The notes: a model not told the origin generated them from the letters alone. A DNA stretch of 64,000 bases from Pseudomonas jessenii (GCF_002236115.1 NZ_NIWT01000005.1:124001-188000); one strand, 5' to 3'; shown: positions 35,612 through 44,683, counted from the first letter of the stretch. Program-made: numbers and translations.

Positions 35612-36715
35612 CTAGAGCCTTACACTGGCAAACGTAGACTCATTACGCGCCTGGCTCAGCGCCGACAACGGCCCGGACAACGGCGACAGCACCAGCGCTT
35701 GAGGCAACGGCATCATCGCCACCTGCTGGGTGGTGTTGGACCCTACGCGCTCGTCACGCGGCGGAATGCCGAAGTATTCGCGGTAGCACTTGGAGAAGTG
35801 CGGCGTGGACACAAACCCGCACACCGAAGCCACTTCGATGATCGACATCGGCGTTTGCTTGAGCAGCTGGCGCGCGCGGATCAGGCGCAGCTTGAGGTAG
35901 TAACGCGAAGGCGAGCAGTGCAGGTACTTCTGGAACAGGCGTTCGAGCTGACGACGGGACACCGCGACATACACCGCCAGTTCGTCCAGGTCGATCGGCT
36001 CTTCAAGATTGGCCTCCATCAACGCGACGATTTCCTGCAACTTCGGCTGGTTGGTGCCGAGCATGTGCTTGAGCGGTACACGCTGGTGATCCTGTTCGTT
36101 GCGGATGCGCTCGTAGACAAACATTTCCGAGATCGCGGCGGACAGTTCACGTCCGTGATCGCGACTGATCAGGTGCAGCATCATGTCCAGCGGCGCGGTG
36201 CCGCCGGAGCTGGTGAAGCGATTACGGTCGAGGGTGAACAGGCGGGTGCTCATCGCTACACGCGGGAAAGCTTCCTGCATCGCCGCCAGGCATTCCCAGT
36301 GCACGCTGCAATCGAAACCATCGAGTAGGCCGGCGCAAGCCAGGGCCCAGCTGCCGGTGCACACCGCGCCGAGGCGGCGGGACTGGCGAGCCTGGCTTTG
36401 CAGCCATGACACGTGTTCCCGGGTAACGGTGCGCTGGATGCCGATGCCGCCGCACACGATGACGGTGTCCATCGGCGGGGCTTTGTGCATGGAAGCGTCG
36501 GGGGTGATTTGCAGGCCGTCACTGGCCCAGACCTGGCCGCCATCGACGGTGAGGGTGGTCCAGCGATAAAGCTCGCGACCGGACAACTGGTTGGCCATGC
36601 GCAGCGGTTCCACTGCGGAGGCCAGAGAAATCAGCGTGAAATTGTCCAGCAGCAGAAAGCCGATGGATTGAGGCGCACGGTTCTGGGGTTGGGCCCCGGA
36701 GTTGAACGTCGTCAT
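35612..36715 (-). CDS. gbdR: Glycine betaine and dimethylglycine regulator GbdR
   Basis: GbdR is the GATase-like AraC-family activator of betaine catabolism genes in P. aeruginosa, responding to glycine betaine and dimethylglycine. The 367-residue protein has the sensing domain (IGFLLLDNFTLISLASAVEP, GAVCTGSWALACAGLLDG) and the AraC domain (AVSRRQLERLFQKYLHCSPS, SIIEVASVCGFVSTPHFSKC). A low-complexity C-terminal tail of about 45 residues follows. In this window its expected targets are gbcA, gbcB, the dgc and sox operons and the choX operon. A near-palindrome lies 116 bases upstream. Confidence 0.95.
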   Translation of the reverse strand: MTTFNSGAQPQNRAPQSIGFLLLDNFTLISLASAVEPLRMANQLSGRELYRWTTLTVDGGQVWASDGLQITPDASMHKAPPMDTVIVCGGIGIQRTVTREHVSWLQSQARQSRRLGAVCTGSWALACAGLLDGFDCSVHWECLAAMQEAFPRVAMSTRLFTLDRNRFTSSGGTAPLDMMLHLISRDHGRELSAAISEMFVYERIRNEQDHQRVPLKHMLGTNQPKLQEIVALMEANLEEPIDLDELAVYVAVSRRQLERLFQKYLHCSPSRYYLKLRLIRARQLLKQTPMSIIEVASVCGFVSTPHFSKCYREYFGIPPRDERVGSNTTQQVAMMPLPQALVLSPLSGPLSALSQARNESTFASVRL

Positions 36716-37148
36716 CGCGGTATCTCCTCACACAAAGCGGGTGATGGCCTCAGGCGGAGGCTCTTTTTATTGCCATCGTTCTCGCGTGGGAGACGGGCTT
36801 TGTAATGACAGAGCAATTGCCATGCCTAAATTTGAATGCGCGTTCAATAACTCCTAAAAACGACGTCGGAATGTGTCTATGTATGTCTTGCAAGGCGTGG
36901 GGATTTAAATGGCCATCAGGACTGGCAAGCGCCCCGGCCCACAAGCTGTGAGCAATTCGGTAGCACTTGTGGGAACGGCGTTTCGCCGCATCGCAGAGGA
37001 GTGTCACCGCAAGCACGGGTGACGGGCGGTCGAAGGCTGGCTGGCCCTCGATCAGTGGCAAGGCGATTTATCTGTGAGCGACGCGCCAAAAGGTGGCGCG
37101 CTTTCGAGCGGGTGTTCACTTAGCGCGCAGTTTTGACTGGTCTGGCGC
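36716..37148. other. Intergenic region upstream of gbdR
   Basis: No gene is seen. It holds the gbdR promoter region. A near-perfect 16-base inverted repeat TTGAATGCGCGTTCAA lies at 36832-36847, with one mismatched pair. The rest, including GGAACGGCGTTTCGCCGC near 36972, shows only short local stems. Confidence 0.5.
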
Positions 37149-37242
37149 TATCGCGAGCAAGCTCGCTCCCACAGGGATTTATGGTGTGTCTCACTTCTCC
37201 AATCCACACCGAATCCTGTGGGAGCGAGCTTGCTCGCGATGG
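37149..37242. repeat. REP pair in tail-to-tail orientation downstream of sdaB
   Basis: The reverse arm TATCGCGAGCAAGCTCGCTC and the forward arm CTGTGGGAGCGAGCTTGCTC have about 45 bases between them. Confidence 0.9.
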
Positions 37243-37255
37243 GGTCAACGCGGTC

Positions 37256-38632
37256 TCAACACTCCACCGCACTCACCGCCAACCCACCCCGCGATGTCTC
37301 CTTATATTTGTCATGCATGTCGGCACCGGTATCGCGCATGGTGCGGATCACCCGATCCAGCGAAATGAAGTGCTGACCATCACCGCGCAATGCCATTTGC
37401 GCGGCGTTGATCGCCTTCACCGCGGCAATTGCGTTGCGCTCGATGCACGGCACCTGGACCAGCCCACCCACCGGGTCGCAGGTCAGGCCGAGGTTGTGCT
37501 CCAGGCCGATCTCCGCCGCGTTGCACAGTTGCTCTGGCGTGGCGCCAAGGATTTCCGCCAGCCCCGCCGCCGCCATGGCGCAGGCCGAACCGACTTCGCC
37601 CTGGCAACCGACTTCGGCACCGGAGATCGAGGCGTTCTTCTTGCACAGGATTCCCACCGCCGCCGCGCCGAGGAAGTAGTCGACGACATTGGCGTCGGTT
37701 ACGGCCTCGCTGAATTTCATGAAGTAGTGCAGCACCGCCGGAATGATCCCCGCCGCGCCGTTGGTCGGTGCCGTGACCATGCGCCCGCCGGCGGCGTTTT
37801 CTTCGTTGACCGCCAGGGCGAACAGGTTGACCCATTCCATGGCGCTCAAGGTCGAGCCGATCACGTTGGGTTTGTTCAGTTCCTGCAGGCTGCGATGCAG
37901 CTTGGCCGCGCGGCGGCGCACGTTCAACCCGCCGGGCAGGATGCCTTCGTGTTTGAGGCCCTGTTCAACGCAATCCTGCATGGCGCGCCAGAGCTTCATC
38001 AGGCCGCTGCGGATTTCATCCTCGCTGCGCCACACCCTCTCGTTGGCCATCATTAACTCAGCCACGCGCAGGTTGTGTTTTTTACACAGTTCCAGCAGCT
38101 CGGCGGCGCTGGAAAAATCATAAGGCAACACCGTGCTGTCGAGGTCGACGACACCGCTGGAGGCCTGCGCTTCATCGACGACAAAACCGCCGCCGACCGA
38201 ATAGTAGGTGTCGCGATGCAACTCGCCGTCATCACCCTCGACAATCAGGGTCATGGCGTTGGGATGGAATGGCAGGTTCTCGTCGATCAGGCGCATGTCC
38301 CGGCCCCAGATGAAGGGCACCGGCAAGCGAGCGTCGAGCAGCAGCGTGTCGGTCTCGCGCAGGTTGGCGATACGGATGCCGATTTGCGACGGATCAATCG
38401 CATCCGGCCACTCGCCCATCAGCCCCATGATCACTGCATTGTCGCTGCCGTGGCCGATACCGGTGGCCGACAACGAGCCGAACAGCTGGACTTCGACACG
38501 CCGCACCTGCTCAAGCAACCCACGCTCGCGCAGGCCCTGCACAAACAACGCCGCCGCCCGCATGGGCCCCACGGTGTGCGAACTGGATGGGCCGATGCCG
38601 ATTTTGAACAGGTCGAAAACACTGATAGCCAT
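37256..38632 (-). CDS. sdaB: L-serine ammonia-lyase (iron-sulfur type)
   Basis: This enzyme deaminates L-serine to pyruvate and ammonia using a 4Fe-4S cluster. The 458-residue protein has the N-terminal beta domain (GIGPSSSHTVGPMRAA) and the catalytic alpha domain with Cys residues in NAAGGRMVTAPTNGAAGIIP, ILCKKNASISGAEVGCQGEV and GLTCDPVGGLVQVPCIERN. The ATG at 38632 (MAISVFDLFK) was chosen because a longer frame lacks a good start. It completes the flow from glycine through serine to pyruvate. The gene name follows Pseudomonas usage; sdaA is also used. Confidence 0.95.
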   Translation of the reverse strand: MAISVFDLFKIGIGPSSSHTVGPMRAAALFVQGLRERGLLEQVRRVEVQLFGSLSATGIGHGSDNAVIMGLMGEWPDAIDPSQIGIRIANLRETDTLLLDARLPVPFIWGRDMRLIDENLPFHPNAMTLIVEGDDGELHRDTYYSVGGGFVVDEAQASSGVVDLDSTVLPYDFSSAAELLELCKKHNLRVAELMMANERVWRSEDEIRSGLMKLWRAMQDCVEQGLKHEGILPGGLNVRRRAAKLHRSLQELNKPNVIGSTLSAMEWVNLFALAVNEENAAGGRMVTAPTNGAAGIIPAVLHYFMKFSEAVTDANVVDYFLGAAAVGILCKKNASISGAEVGCQGEVGSACAMAAAGLAEILGATPEQLCNAAEIGLEHNLGLTCDPVGGLVQVPCIERNAIAAVKAINAAQMALRGDGQHFISLDRVIRTMRDTGADMHDKYKETSRGGLAVSAVEC

Positions 38633-38876
38633 TACTGCCGAACTCCTGGATGGGCCCACTGCGCACGCAAAAACGCACGGTGACGGAGCTGCTACGCTCA
38701 AGCTGCAATCCGCCGAGATGACCGCATCATCAAGCTTTTATCGTGTTGTTCGACGTCTCTAACCGACGCACTCATGCCCACCAGCGCCGCGTGTCTTTTA
38801 CGCCGTGTTTTCGCCGTTTTTTTGCGGTTCAGAAGAGGAAAAGGGCCTGAAAAAATCTGTAAACGACGTCACCGAC
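38633..38876. other. Intergenic region between sdaB and the choX operator
   Basis: These 244 bases hold the sdaB promoter region on the minus strand. No gene is visible. A T-rich stretch CGCCGTTTTTTTGCGG occurs near 38812-38827, but no clear terminator stem could be assigned. Confidence 0.5.
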
Positions 38877-38918
38877 ACTGGATGCGACCATCCCTGTACT
38901 GGATACGACGCACCCTGT
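38877..38918. promoter_or_regulatory. 21-base tandem direct repeat upstream of choX, likely GbdR site
   Basis: Two adjacent 21-base copies at 38877-38897 and 38898-38918 share 17 of 21 bases, with consensus ACTGGATnCGAC, three variable bases and CCCTGT. Their end lies 149 bases before the choX start. The exact two-turn period and direct orientation fit an AraC-family activator, and GbdR is the natural candidate. Confidence 0.7.
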
Positions 38919-39067
38919 AGGCGTCAGATTTTCACTGGTACATGATCATATCGACTCGATTGCAAGGCGCTGCGGTAGAGCTGTCTCCAGAACGCCATCC
39001 AACCGCAACCTATAAGTGCGGTGGTCCAGTCGGAACACTGCCAAAAAAAACACCAAGGAGTCCATCC

Positions 39068-40015
39068 ATGAAAGGTTCCCCGTCGTTGTTGTTGGCCGCC
39101 ATGCTTAGTCTGCCGGTTCTGGCGCAAGCCGCAGAACCGGCGCAGTGCAGTACCGTAAACTTCTCCGATGTCGGCTGGACCGACATCACCGCGACTACCG
39201 CGACCACCAGCGTCGTGCTCAACGCCCTCGGCTACAAGACCAAGACCACCATGATTTCCGTGCCCGTGACCTACAAGTCCCTGGCCGACGGCAAGAACAT
39301 GGACGTGTTTCTGGGCAACTGGATGCCGACCATGGAAAACGACATCAAGGCCTACCGCGATGCCGGCACCGTGGAAACCGTACGCACCAACCTCAAGGGC
39401 GCCAAGTACACCCTCGCCGTCCCTCAGGCGCTGTACGACAAGGGCCTGCATGACTTCGCCGACATCGCCAAATTCAAGAAAGAGCTCGACGGCAAAATCT
39501 ACGGCATCGAGCCTGGCAACGACGGTAATCGTCTGATCCAGAGCATGATCGACAAGGATGCCTTCGGCCTGAAGACCGCCGGTTTCAAAGTCGTCGAGTC
39601 CTCCGAAGCAGGCATGCTGTCGCAGGTTGACCGCGCACAGAAACGCGACACCGCCGTGGTGTTCCTCGGCTGGGCGCCGCACCCGATGAACAAGCGCTTC
39701 AAAATTCAATACCTGACCGGTGGCGATGACTTCTTCGGCCCCGACTTCGGTGCCGCCACCGTGGCGACCAACACCCGCAAGGGTTACGCGCAGGAGTGCA
39801 GCAACGTTGGTCAGTTGCTGAAGAACCTGGAGTTCACCGTCGACATGGAAAGCGAACTGATGGGCAACATCCTGGACGACAAGATGAAGCCTGACGCGGC
39901 CGCCAAGGCCTGGCTGAAAAACAATCCACAGGTGCTCGATACCTGGCTCGCTGGCGTGACCACCATTGACGGTAAACCAGGCCTGGAGGCCGTGAAAGCC
40001 AAACTGGCCAAGTAA
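39068..40015 (+). CDS. choX: Choline/betaine ABC transporter binding protein
   Basis: This is a periplasmic binding protein of 315 residues with signal peptide MKGSPSLLLAAMLSLPVLAQ. It shows the family's aromatic cage segments, VGWTDITATTATTS, FLGNWMPTM and FLGWAPHPMNK. It corresponds to CbcX of P. aeruginosa, which binds choline. AAGGAG precedes the ATG at 39068; the longer frame from 38942 was rejected because the signal peptide starts here. It is first in the choXWV operon. CaiX at 30127 is a close relative and probably shares the permease. Confidence 0.94.
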   Translation: MKGSPSLLLAAMLSLPVLAQAAEPAQCSTVNFSDVGWTDITATTATTSVVLNALGYKTKTTMISVPVTYKSLADGKNMDVFLGNWMPTMENDIKAYRDAGTVETVRTNLKGAKYTLAVPQALYDKGLHDFADIAKFKKELDGKIYGIEPGNDGNRLIQSMIDKDAFGLKTAGFKVVESSEAGMLSQVDRAQKRDTAVVFLGWAPHPMNKRFKIQYLTGGDDFFGPDFGAATVATNTRKGYAQECSNVGQLLKNLEFTVDMESELMGNILDDKMKPDAAAKAWLKNNPQVLDTWLAGVTTIDGKPGLEAVKAKLAK

Positions 40016-40024
40016 TCGCTTATG

Positions 40025-40046
40025 CCGGGCGGCCTCGGCCGTCCGG
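40025..40046 (+). other. Hairpin between choX and choW
   Basis: The stem CCGGGCGGCC with GGCCGTCCGG has a 2-base gap and one G-U pair, followed by GCTGTTTATTT. It resembles the caiX-cdhC stem and may protect or attenuate the message after the binding-protein gene. Confidence 0.6.
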
Positions 40047-40081
40047 GCTGTTTATTTCCTTGCATGCGGACGTTCACTACC

Positions 40082-40927
40082 ATGCTGATTGATCAGAAAA
40101 TCCCCTTAGGCCAGTACATCGCGGGCTTCGTTGAATGGTTGACGCAACACGGCGCCAACACCTTCGACGCCATCGCCGTGTCACTGGAAACGATGATCCA
40201 CGGCGTGACGTTTGCGCTGACCTGGTTCAACCCGCTGGTACTGATCGGCGTAATCGCACTACTGGCACACTTCATTCAACGTAAATGGGGCCTGACAGCG
40301 TTTGTCGTTGCCTCCTTTCTGCTGATCCTCAATCTGGGGTACTGGCAGGAGACCATGGAAACCCTCGCCCAGGTGTTGTTCGCCACCCTGGTCTGCGTGA
40401 TCATCGGCGTGCCGCTGGGCATCGTCGCCGCGCACAAACCGATGTTCTATACTTTAATGCGTCCGGTACTCGATCTGATGCAGACCGTACCGACGTTCGT
40501 GTACCTCATTCCTACCCTGACCCTCTTCGGGCTGGGTGTGGTCCCGGGTCTGATCTCCACGGTGGTGTTCGCGATTGCCGCGCCCATCCGCCTGACCTAC
40601 CTGGGTATTCGCGATGTCCCGGAAGAATTGATGGACGCCGGCAAGGCCTTTGGCTGCTCGCGCCGTCAATTGCTCTCGCGAATTGAACTGCCTCACGCCA
40701 TGCCAAGCATCGCGGCCGGCATCACCCAGTGCATCATGCTGTCGTTGTCGATGGTGGTGATCGCGGCACTGGTTGGCGCCGACGGTTTGGGCAAACCCGT
40801 GGTCAACGCACTGAATACCGCTGATATCGCCCTGGGCTTCGAAGCAGGTCTGGCGATCGTACTGCTGGCGATCATGCTCGACCGTATCTGCAAACAACCC
40901 GACGCCAAAGTAGGGGGTGACGCATGA
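40082..40927 (+). CDS. choW: Choline/betaine ABC transporter permease
   Basis: This is a 281-residue inner-membrane permease of the ProW/OpuAB type with about seven membrane segments. It has the EAA-like loop RDVPEELMDAGKAFGCSRRQLLSRIELPHAMPSIAAGI. The ATG at 40082 (MLIDQKIPLGQYIAGF) fits the family start. It overlaps choV by 4 bases (ATGA). It corresponds to CbcW, which in P. aeruginosa serves several binding proteins. Confidence 0.95.
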   Translation: MLIDQKIPLGQYIAGFVEWLTQHGANTFDAIAVSLETMIHGVTFALTWFNPLVLIGVIALLAHFIQRKWGLTAFVVASFLLILNLGYWQETMETLAQVLFATLVCVIIGVPLGIVAAHKPMFYTLMRPVLDLMQTVPTFVYLIPTLTLFGLGVVPGLISTVVFAIAAPIRLTYLGIRDVPEELMDAGKAFGCSRRQLLSRIELPHAMPSIAAGITQCIMLSLSMVVIAALVGADGLGKPVVNALNTADIALGFEAGLAIVLLAIMLDRICKQPDAKVGGDA

Positions 40928-42102
40928 GCATTATTCGCTTCGATAACGTTGACGTTATCTTCTCCAAGGATCCACGCGAGGCACTCAAGCTGCTGGATCA
41001 AGGCATGACCCGTAACGAGATCCTGAAAAAGACCGGGCAGATTGTTGGTGTTGAAAAAGCCAGCCTGGACATCGAAAAAGGTGAGATCTGCGTACTGATG
41101 GGTCTGTCCGGCTCTGGTAAATCCAGCCTGCTGCGCTGCATCAACGGCCTCAACACCGTCAGCCGCGGCAAGCTGTTCGTCGAGCACGAAGGCAAGCAGA
41201 TCGACATTGCCTCCTGCACCCCGGCAGAACTGAAAATGATGCGCACCAAGCGCATTGCGATGGTGTTCCAGAAGTTCGCCCTGATGCCTTGGCTGACCGT
41301 TCGCGAGAACATCAGCTTCGGTCTGGAGATGCAGGGTCGTCCCGAGAAGGAACGCCGCAAGCTGGTGGACGACAAGCTGGAGCTGGTGGGCCTGACCCAG
41401 TGGCGCAACAAGAAACCCAACGAGCTGTCCGGTGGTATGCAACAACGCGTGGGCCTGGCCCGTGCCTTGGCGATGGACGCCGACATCCTGTTGATGGACG
41501 AACCGTTCTCGGCGCTCGACCCACTGATCCGCCAGGGTCTGCAAGACGAGCTGTTGGAACTGCAACGCAAGCTGAGCAAGACCATCGTATTCGTAAGCCA
41601 CGACCTCGATGAAGCCCTGAAACTTGGCAGCCGTATCGCGATCATGAAAGACGGCCGGATCATCCAGTACAGTGTGCCGGAAGAGATCGTGCTGAACCCG
41701 GCGGACGACTACGTGCGGACCTTCGTGGCCCACACCAACCCGCTGAACGTACTGTGCGGCCGCAGCCTGATGCGCACCCTGGACAACTGCAAACGCATCA
41801 ACGGTTCGGTATGCCTCGATCCGGGCGGCGATTCGTGGCTGGACCTGGCGGAAGGCAACACTATCAAAGGTGCGCGTCAAAACGGTTCTGCTCTGGATCT
41901 GCAGAACTGGGTACCGGGTCAGGCTGTTGAAGGCCTGGGTCGTCGGCCAACCCTGGTGGACTCGAACATCGGTATGCGCGATGCGCTGCAGATTCGTTAT
42001 CAGACCGGCAACAAACTGGTGCTGCACGATAACAACCATGTAGTGGGGATTCTTGGCGACAGCGAGCTGTATCACGCACTGCTCGGCAAGAACCTGGGGT
42101 AA
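40924..42102 (+). CDS. choV: Choline/betaine ABC transporter ATP-binding protein
   Basis: This 392-residue ATPase of the ProV/OpuAA type powers the importer. It has Walker A LMGLSGSGKSSLLRCINGL, the signature LSGGMQQRVGLARALAM, Walker B DILLMDEPFSALDP and the switch His in FVSHDLDEA. A C-terminal extension of about 120 residues contains a single CBS-like segment (PTLVDSNIGMRDALQIRY). It overlaps choW by 4 bases. A strong terminator lies 12 bases after the stop. Confidence 0.95.
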   Translation: MSIIRFDNVDVIFSKDPREALKLLDQGMTRNEILKKTGQIVGVEKASLDIEKGEICVLMGLSGSGKSSLLRCINGLNTVSRGKLFVEHEGKQIDIASCTPAELKMMRTKRIAMVFQKFALMPWLTVRENISFGLEMQGRPEKERRKLVDDKLELVGLTQWRNKKPNELSGGMQQRVGLARALAMDADILLMDEPFSALDPLIRQGLQDELLELQRKLSKTIVFVSHDLDEALKLGSRIAIMKDGRIIQYSVPEEIVLNPADDYVRTFVAHTNPLNVLCGRSLMRTLDNCKRINGSVCLDPGGDSWLDLAEGNTIKGARQNGSALDLQNWVPGQAVEGLGRRPTLVDSNIGMRDALQIRYQTGNKLVLHDNNHVVGILGDSELYHALLGKNLG

Positions 42103-42114
42103 GGCAACAGACAC

Positions 42115-42145
42115 AAAAACGCCGCGAGAGTATCGCGGCGTTTTT
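42115..42145. terminator. Intrinsic terminator of the choXWV operon
   Basis: AAAAA, then stem CGCCGCGA with loop GAGTA and TCGCGGCG, then TTTTT. The symmetric A and T runs mean it can stop transcription from both strands. Confidence 0.92.
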
Positions 42146-42188
42146 GTTTGTGGGGATATCGGGTGACGCAGCTTTGTGGCCGATGGCC

Positions 42189-42321
42189 CCATCGCGGGCA
42201 AGCCCGTTCTCACATGGACGCAGAACAACCTGTGGGAGCGAGCTTGCTCGCGATGAGGGCTTAACATTCAACATGAGTGTTGACTGTCCCTCCGCTATCG
42301 CGAGCAAGCTCGCTCCCACAG
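42189..42321. repeat. Cluster of three REP arms between choV and betT
   Basis: A degenerate arm (ATCGCGGGCAAGCCCGTTCT) is followed by a full REPIN: CTGTGGGAGCGAGCTTGCTC, a spacer with CATTCAACATGAGTGTTGAC, and the reverse arm ending near 42321. It lies between converging genes. Confidence 0.9.
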
Positions 42322-42361
42322 GGGGTTGCGGAGCATTCACTGCACCGCAGTTCCTCACACC

Positions 42362-44359
42362 TTAGCTATAAACCCGGCCAAGGAGCTGCCGATGGCTTTC
42401 AAACTGATCGAGCACGTCACGGGTGATCTGATCCTGGGTGAAGCCCATCAAGTCGTAGTCCTGGCTACCGTTGTGCAGATACACTTCGGCACGATAGTAA
42501 CGCTGACGCGCCTCATCGGACTGAGCCGATTCGGTTGGCGTGGCCAGGTAGCCATCCAGGCTGACTTCGTAGACAAACGGGTTGCCCTCTTCCATCTCGA
42601 CCCGTACGCCCATGCAACGCTTGGACTTGCCCAGCAGCGTCTGAACCTCCAGACCTTGGGCACGCATTTGCGCCGTCGCATCTTCCAGCGCCGGAGTCAC
42701 GTGCTTGTCCATGAAGCGCTGCACCACCGACTGGCTCGGTTGCAGGTCCAGCTGGGTCAAACGCTCAGTGAAACCACGGCGACCACGTGCCGCCAGTTCC
42801 GCTTGCTCCTGTTCGATCTGCACGTCCTGGCGCATGGCCTTGTGCAAGCCGAACATGAAGAACACCAGCACCACCGAGAACGGCAGACCGGCCAGCACCA
42901 CCATGGTTTGCATGGCTTCGAAGTTGCCGGCGAACAGCAGGCCGATGGTCACCAGGGTGATCACCGCCGACCAGAAGATCCGCAGCCAGTGCGGCGCGTC
43001 TTCGTCGACATTGCCGCCCTTGCACGAAAGGTTGGCCATCATCACCGCGCCGGAGTCCGCCGGGGTCAGGAACAACACGAAACCGACAAAGATCGATACG
43101 CCGATCACAACCTTCGACGCCGGGTAATGCTCAAGCAACTGGTAGATCGCCATGGACGGCTGTTCCAGCGCCGTCTTCCCGAGCTCCACCGCCCCATGGT
43201 TCATCACCAGGTCCAGGGCAGAGTTACCGAAGATCGACAGCCACGCCAGGGTGAAGCCCAGCGGAATCAGCAGCACGCCGGCTACCAGTTCGCGCACGGT
43301 GCGACCACGGGAAATACGCGCGATGAACATGCCCACGAATGGCGCCCAGGAAATCCACCAGGCCCAGTAGAACAGGGTCCACAGGCCCAGCCAGCGGTCG
43401 GACTTCTCACTGTCGCCTTCGTACACATACAGATCGAAAGTCTTCAGCACCACGCCGTTCAGGTAGTCACCGACGTTCTGTACGAAGCCGTTGAGCAGGT
43501 GCAAGGTCGGGCCGAACAACAGGACGAAAATCAGCAGGCCGCTGAACAGCACGATGTTGAGGTTGGACAGACGGCGGATGCCGTTTTCCACGCCCGACAC
43601 GGCAGCGATGGTCGCCACGGTGCTCATCACGATGATCACGATCAGCAGGTTGGTGTTGCTGTGCTCCATGCCGAACAGGTTTTCCAGCCCTGACGACACT
43701 TGCAGCGAACCAATCCCCAGGTTGGTCACCAGCCCCAGCAGGGTCACGAACATGCCGAAGCCGTCCACCGCGTGCCCGGCCGCGCCCTTGACCCAACGCT
43801 CGCCCACCAGCGGATACAACGCCGAACGCAACGCCAGCGGCTGGTTGTGCCGGTAGGCAAAGTACGCCACGGCCAGGCCGACCAGCGCGTAGATCGCCCA
43901 GCCATGCAAGCCCCAGTGCAGGAAGGTCAGCTGCACCGCCTGACGAGCCGCCAGGTTGCTGCCAGCCACGCCTTCCGGCGGGTTGAAGTAGTGGTCCAGC
44001 GGCTCGGACGCGCCGAAGTACAGCAGCGAAATACCGATACCCGAGGAGAACAGCATCCCCGCCCAGGCACCGTAGCTGAAGTCCGGGGTGTCGTCCTTGC
44101 TGCCCAGTTTCAATTTGCCGTAGGACGAAAACGCCAGACCAACGACAAAAATCAGGTAGGCGGCGATCACCACCATGTAGTACCAGCCGAAGCTGCGGGA
44201 CAACCAGGCTTGCGCCGTACCCAGCATTCTGCCGGCCTCTTGCGGGGCGATGATCAGAATGGCGGTCAACAACAGAATCAACGCGGTAGAGGTGTAGAAC
44301 ACCCAACCGTTGACCGTCACCTTCTCGGGTGGGGTCTTTATTAGCGAGGCAGAACTCAT
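42362..44359 (-). CDS. betT: High-affinity choline transporter BetT (BCCT family)
   Basis: This secondary transporter brings choline in with protons. The 665-residue protein has about twelve membrane segments and the BCCT signature LWTLFYWAWWISWAPFVGMF. A C-terminal cytoplasmic domain of about 150 residues begins near LHKAMRQDVQIEQEQAEL; such long tails sense osmotic state in related BetT proteins. The ATG at 44359 (MSSASLIKTPPEK) was used. It is divergent from betIBA over 324 bases that include the BetI operator. Confidence 0.95.
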   Translation of the reverse strand: MSSASLIKTPPEKVTVNGWVFYTSTALILLLTAILIIAPQEAGRMLGTAQAWLSRSFGWYYMVVIAAYLIFVVGLAFSSYGKLKLGSKDDTPDFSYGAWAGMLFSSGIGISLLYFGASEPLDHYFNPPEGVAGSNLAARQAVQLTFLHWGLHGWAIYALVGLAVAYFAYRHNQPLALRSALYPLVGERWVKGAAGHAVDGFGMFVTLLGLVTNLGIGSLQVSSGLENLFGMEHSNTNLLIVIIVMSTVATIAAVSGVENGIRRLSNLNIVLFSGLLIFVLLFGPTLHLLNGFVQNVGDYLNGVVLKTFDLYVYEGDSEKSDRWLGLWTLFYWAWWISWAPFVGMFIARISRGRTVRELVAGVLLIPLGFTLAWLSIFGNSALDLVMNHGAVELGKTALEQPSMAIYQLLEHYPASKVVIGVSIFVGFVLFLTPADSGAVMMANLSCKGGNVDEDAPHWLRIFWSAVITLVTIGLLFAGNFEAMQTMVVLAGLPFSVVLVFFMFGLHKAMRQDVQIEQEQAELAARGRRGFTERLTQLDLQPSQSVVQRFMDKHVTPALEDATAQMRAQGLEVQTLLGKSKRCMGVRVEMEEGNPFVYEVSLDGYLATPTESAQSDEARQRYYRAEVYLHNGSQDYDLMGFTQDQITRDVLDQFESHRQLLGRVYS

Positions 44360-44593
44360 GGCACAGATGCTCCGGGCAGTGCGAGAGAAGAACGCAAGAC
44401 AAACGGGTTACCCGACCAATCGGTTAGTGGGCAGCCGACCGGCGGGTGATATAAAGACAGCCCGAAAAAAGCCCGAAGCCCTTGAGACGCCGTGGCGTAT
44501 AGGCTTCGAGCTATTTCGGATGTCGGTTTGCCGCCATTTACATGTAGGAAAAATCTGTAAGCAGCGACGATTTGTCGCAGATCTTATTCTTTG

Positions 44594-44613
44594 TTGATTG
44601 AACGTTCAATCAA
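44594..44613. promoter_or_regulatory. BetI operator palindrome
   Basis: TTGATTGAACGTTCAATCAA is a perfect 20-base palindrome in the betT-betI gap. Its core ATTGAACGTTCAAT agrees with the BetI site as I recall it from enterobacteria. It overlaps the -35 hexamer of the betI promoter and lies 71 bases before betI, which fits autorepression relieved by choline. Confidence 0.85.
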
Positions 44614-44626
44614 AACAAAATAGACT
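44598..44626 (+). promoter_or_regulatory. Predicted betIBA sigma-70 promoter
   Basis: TTGAAC at 44598-44603 and TAGACT at 44621-44626 are separated by exactly 17 bases. The -35 lies inside the BetI palindrome. Confidence 0.6.
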
Positions 44627-44683
44627 GGCCCTCAAGCCGATGGACGTTCTGCGTCTGCGGGAAGGCCTAAGGAGATGTGCAAG

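Noticed and set aside
42189..42321. Clustered palindromes as a CRISPR-like array
   Set aside because: There are only three arms, in alternating orientation with recurrent rather than unique spacers; they are REP elements, and no cas genes are present.
42326..43693. Long plus-strand open frame antisense to betT
   Set aside because: The translation is low-complexity (His, Gln, Arg-rich) and mirrors betT codon bias; betT is a full-length BCCT transporter.
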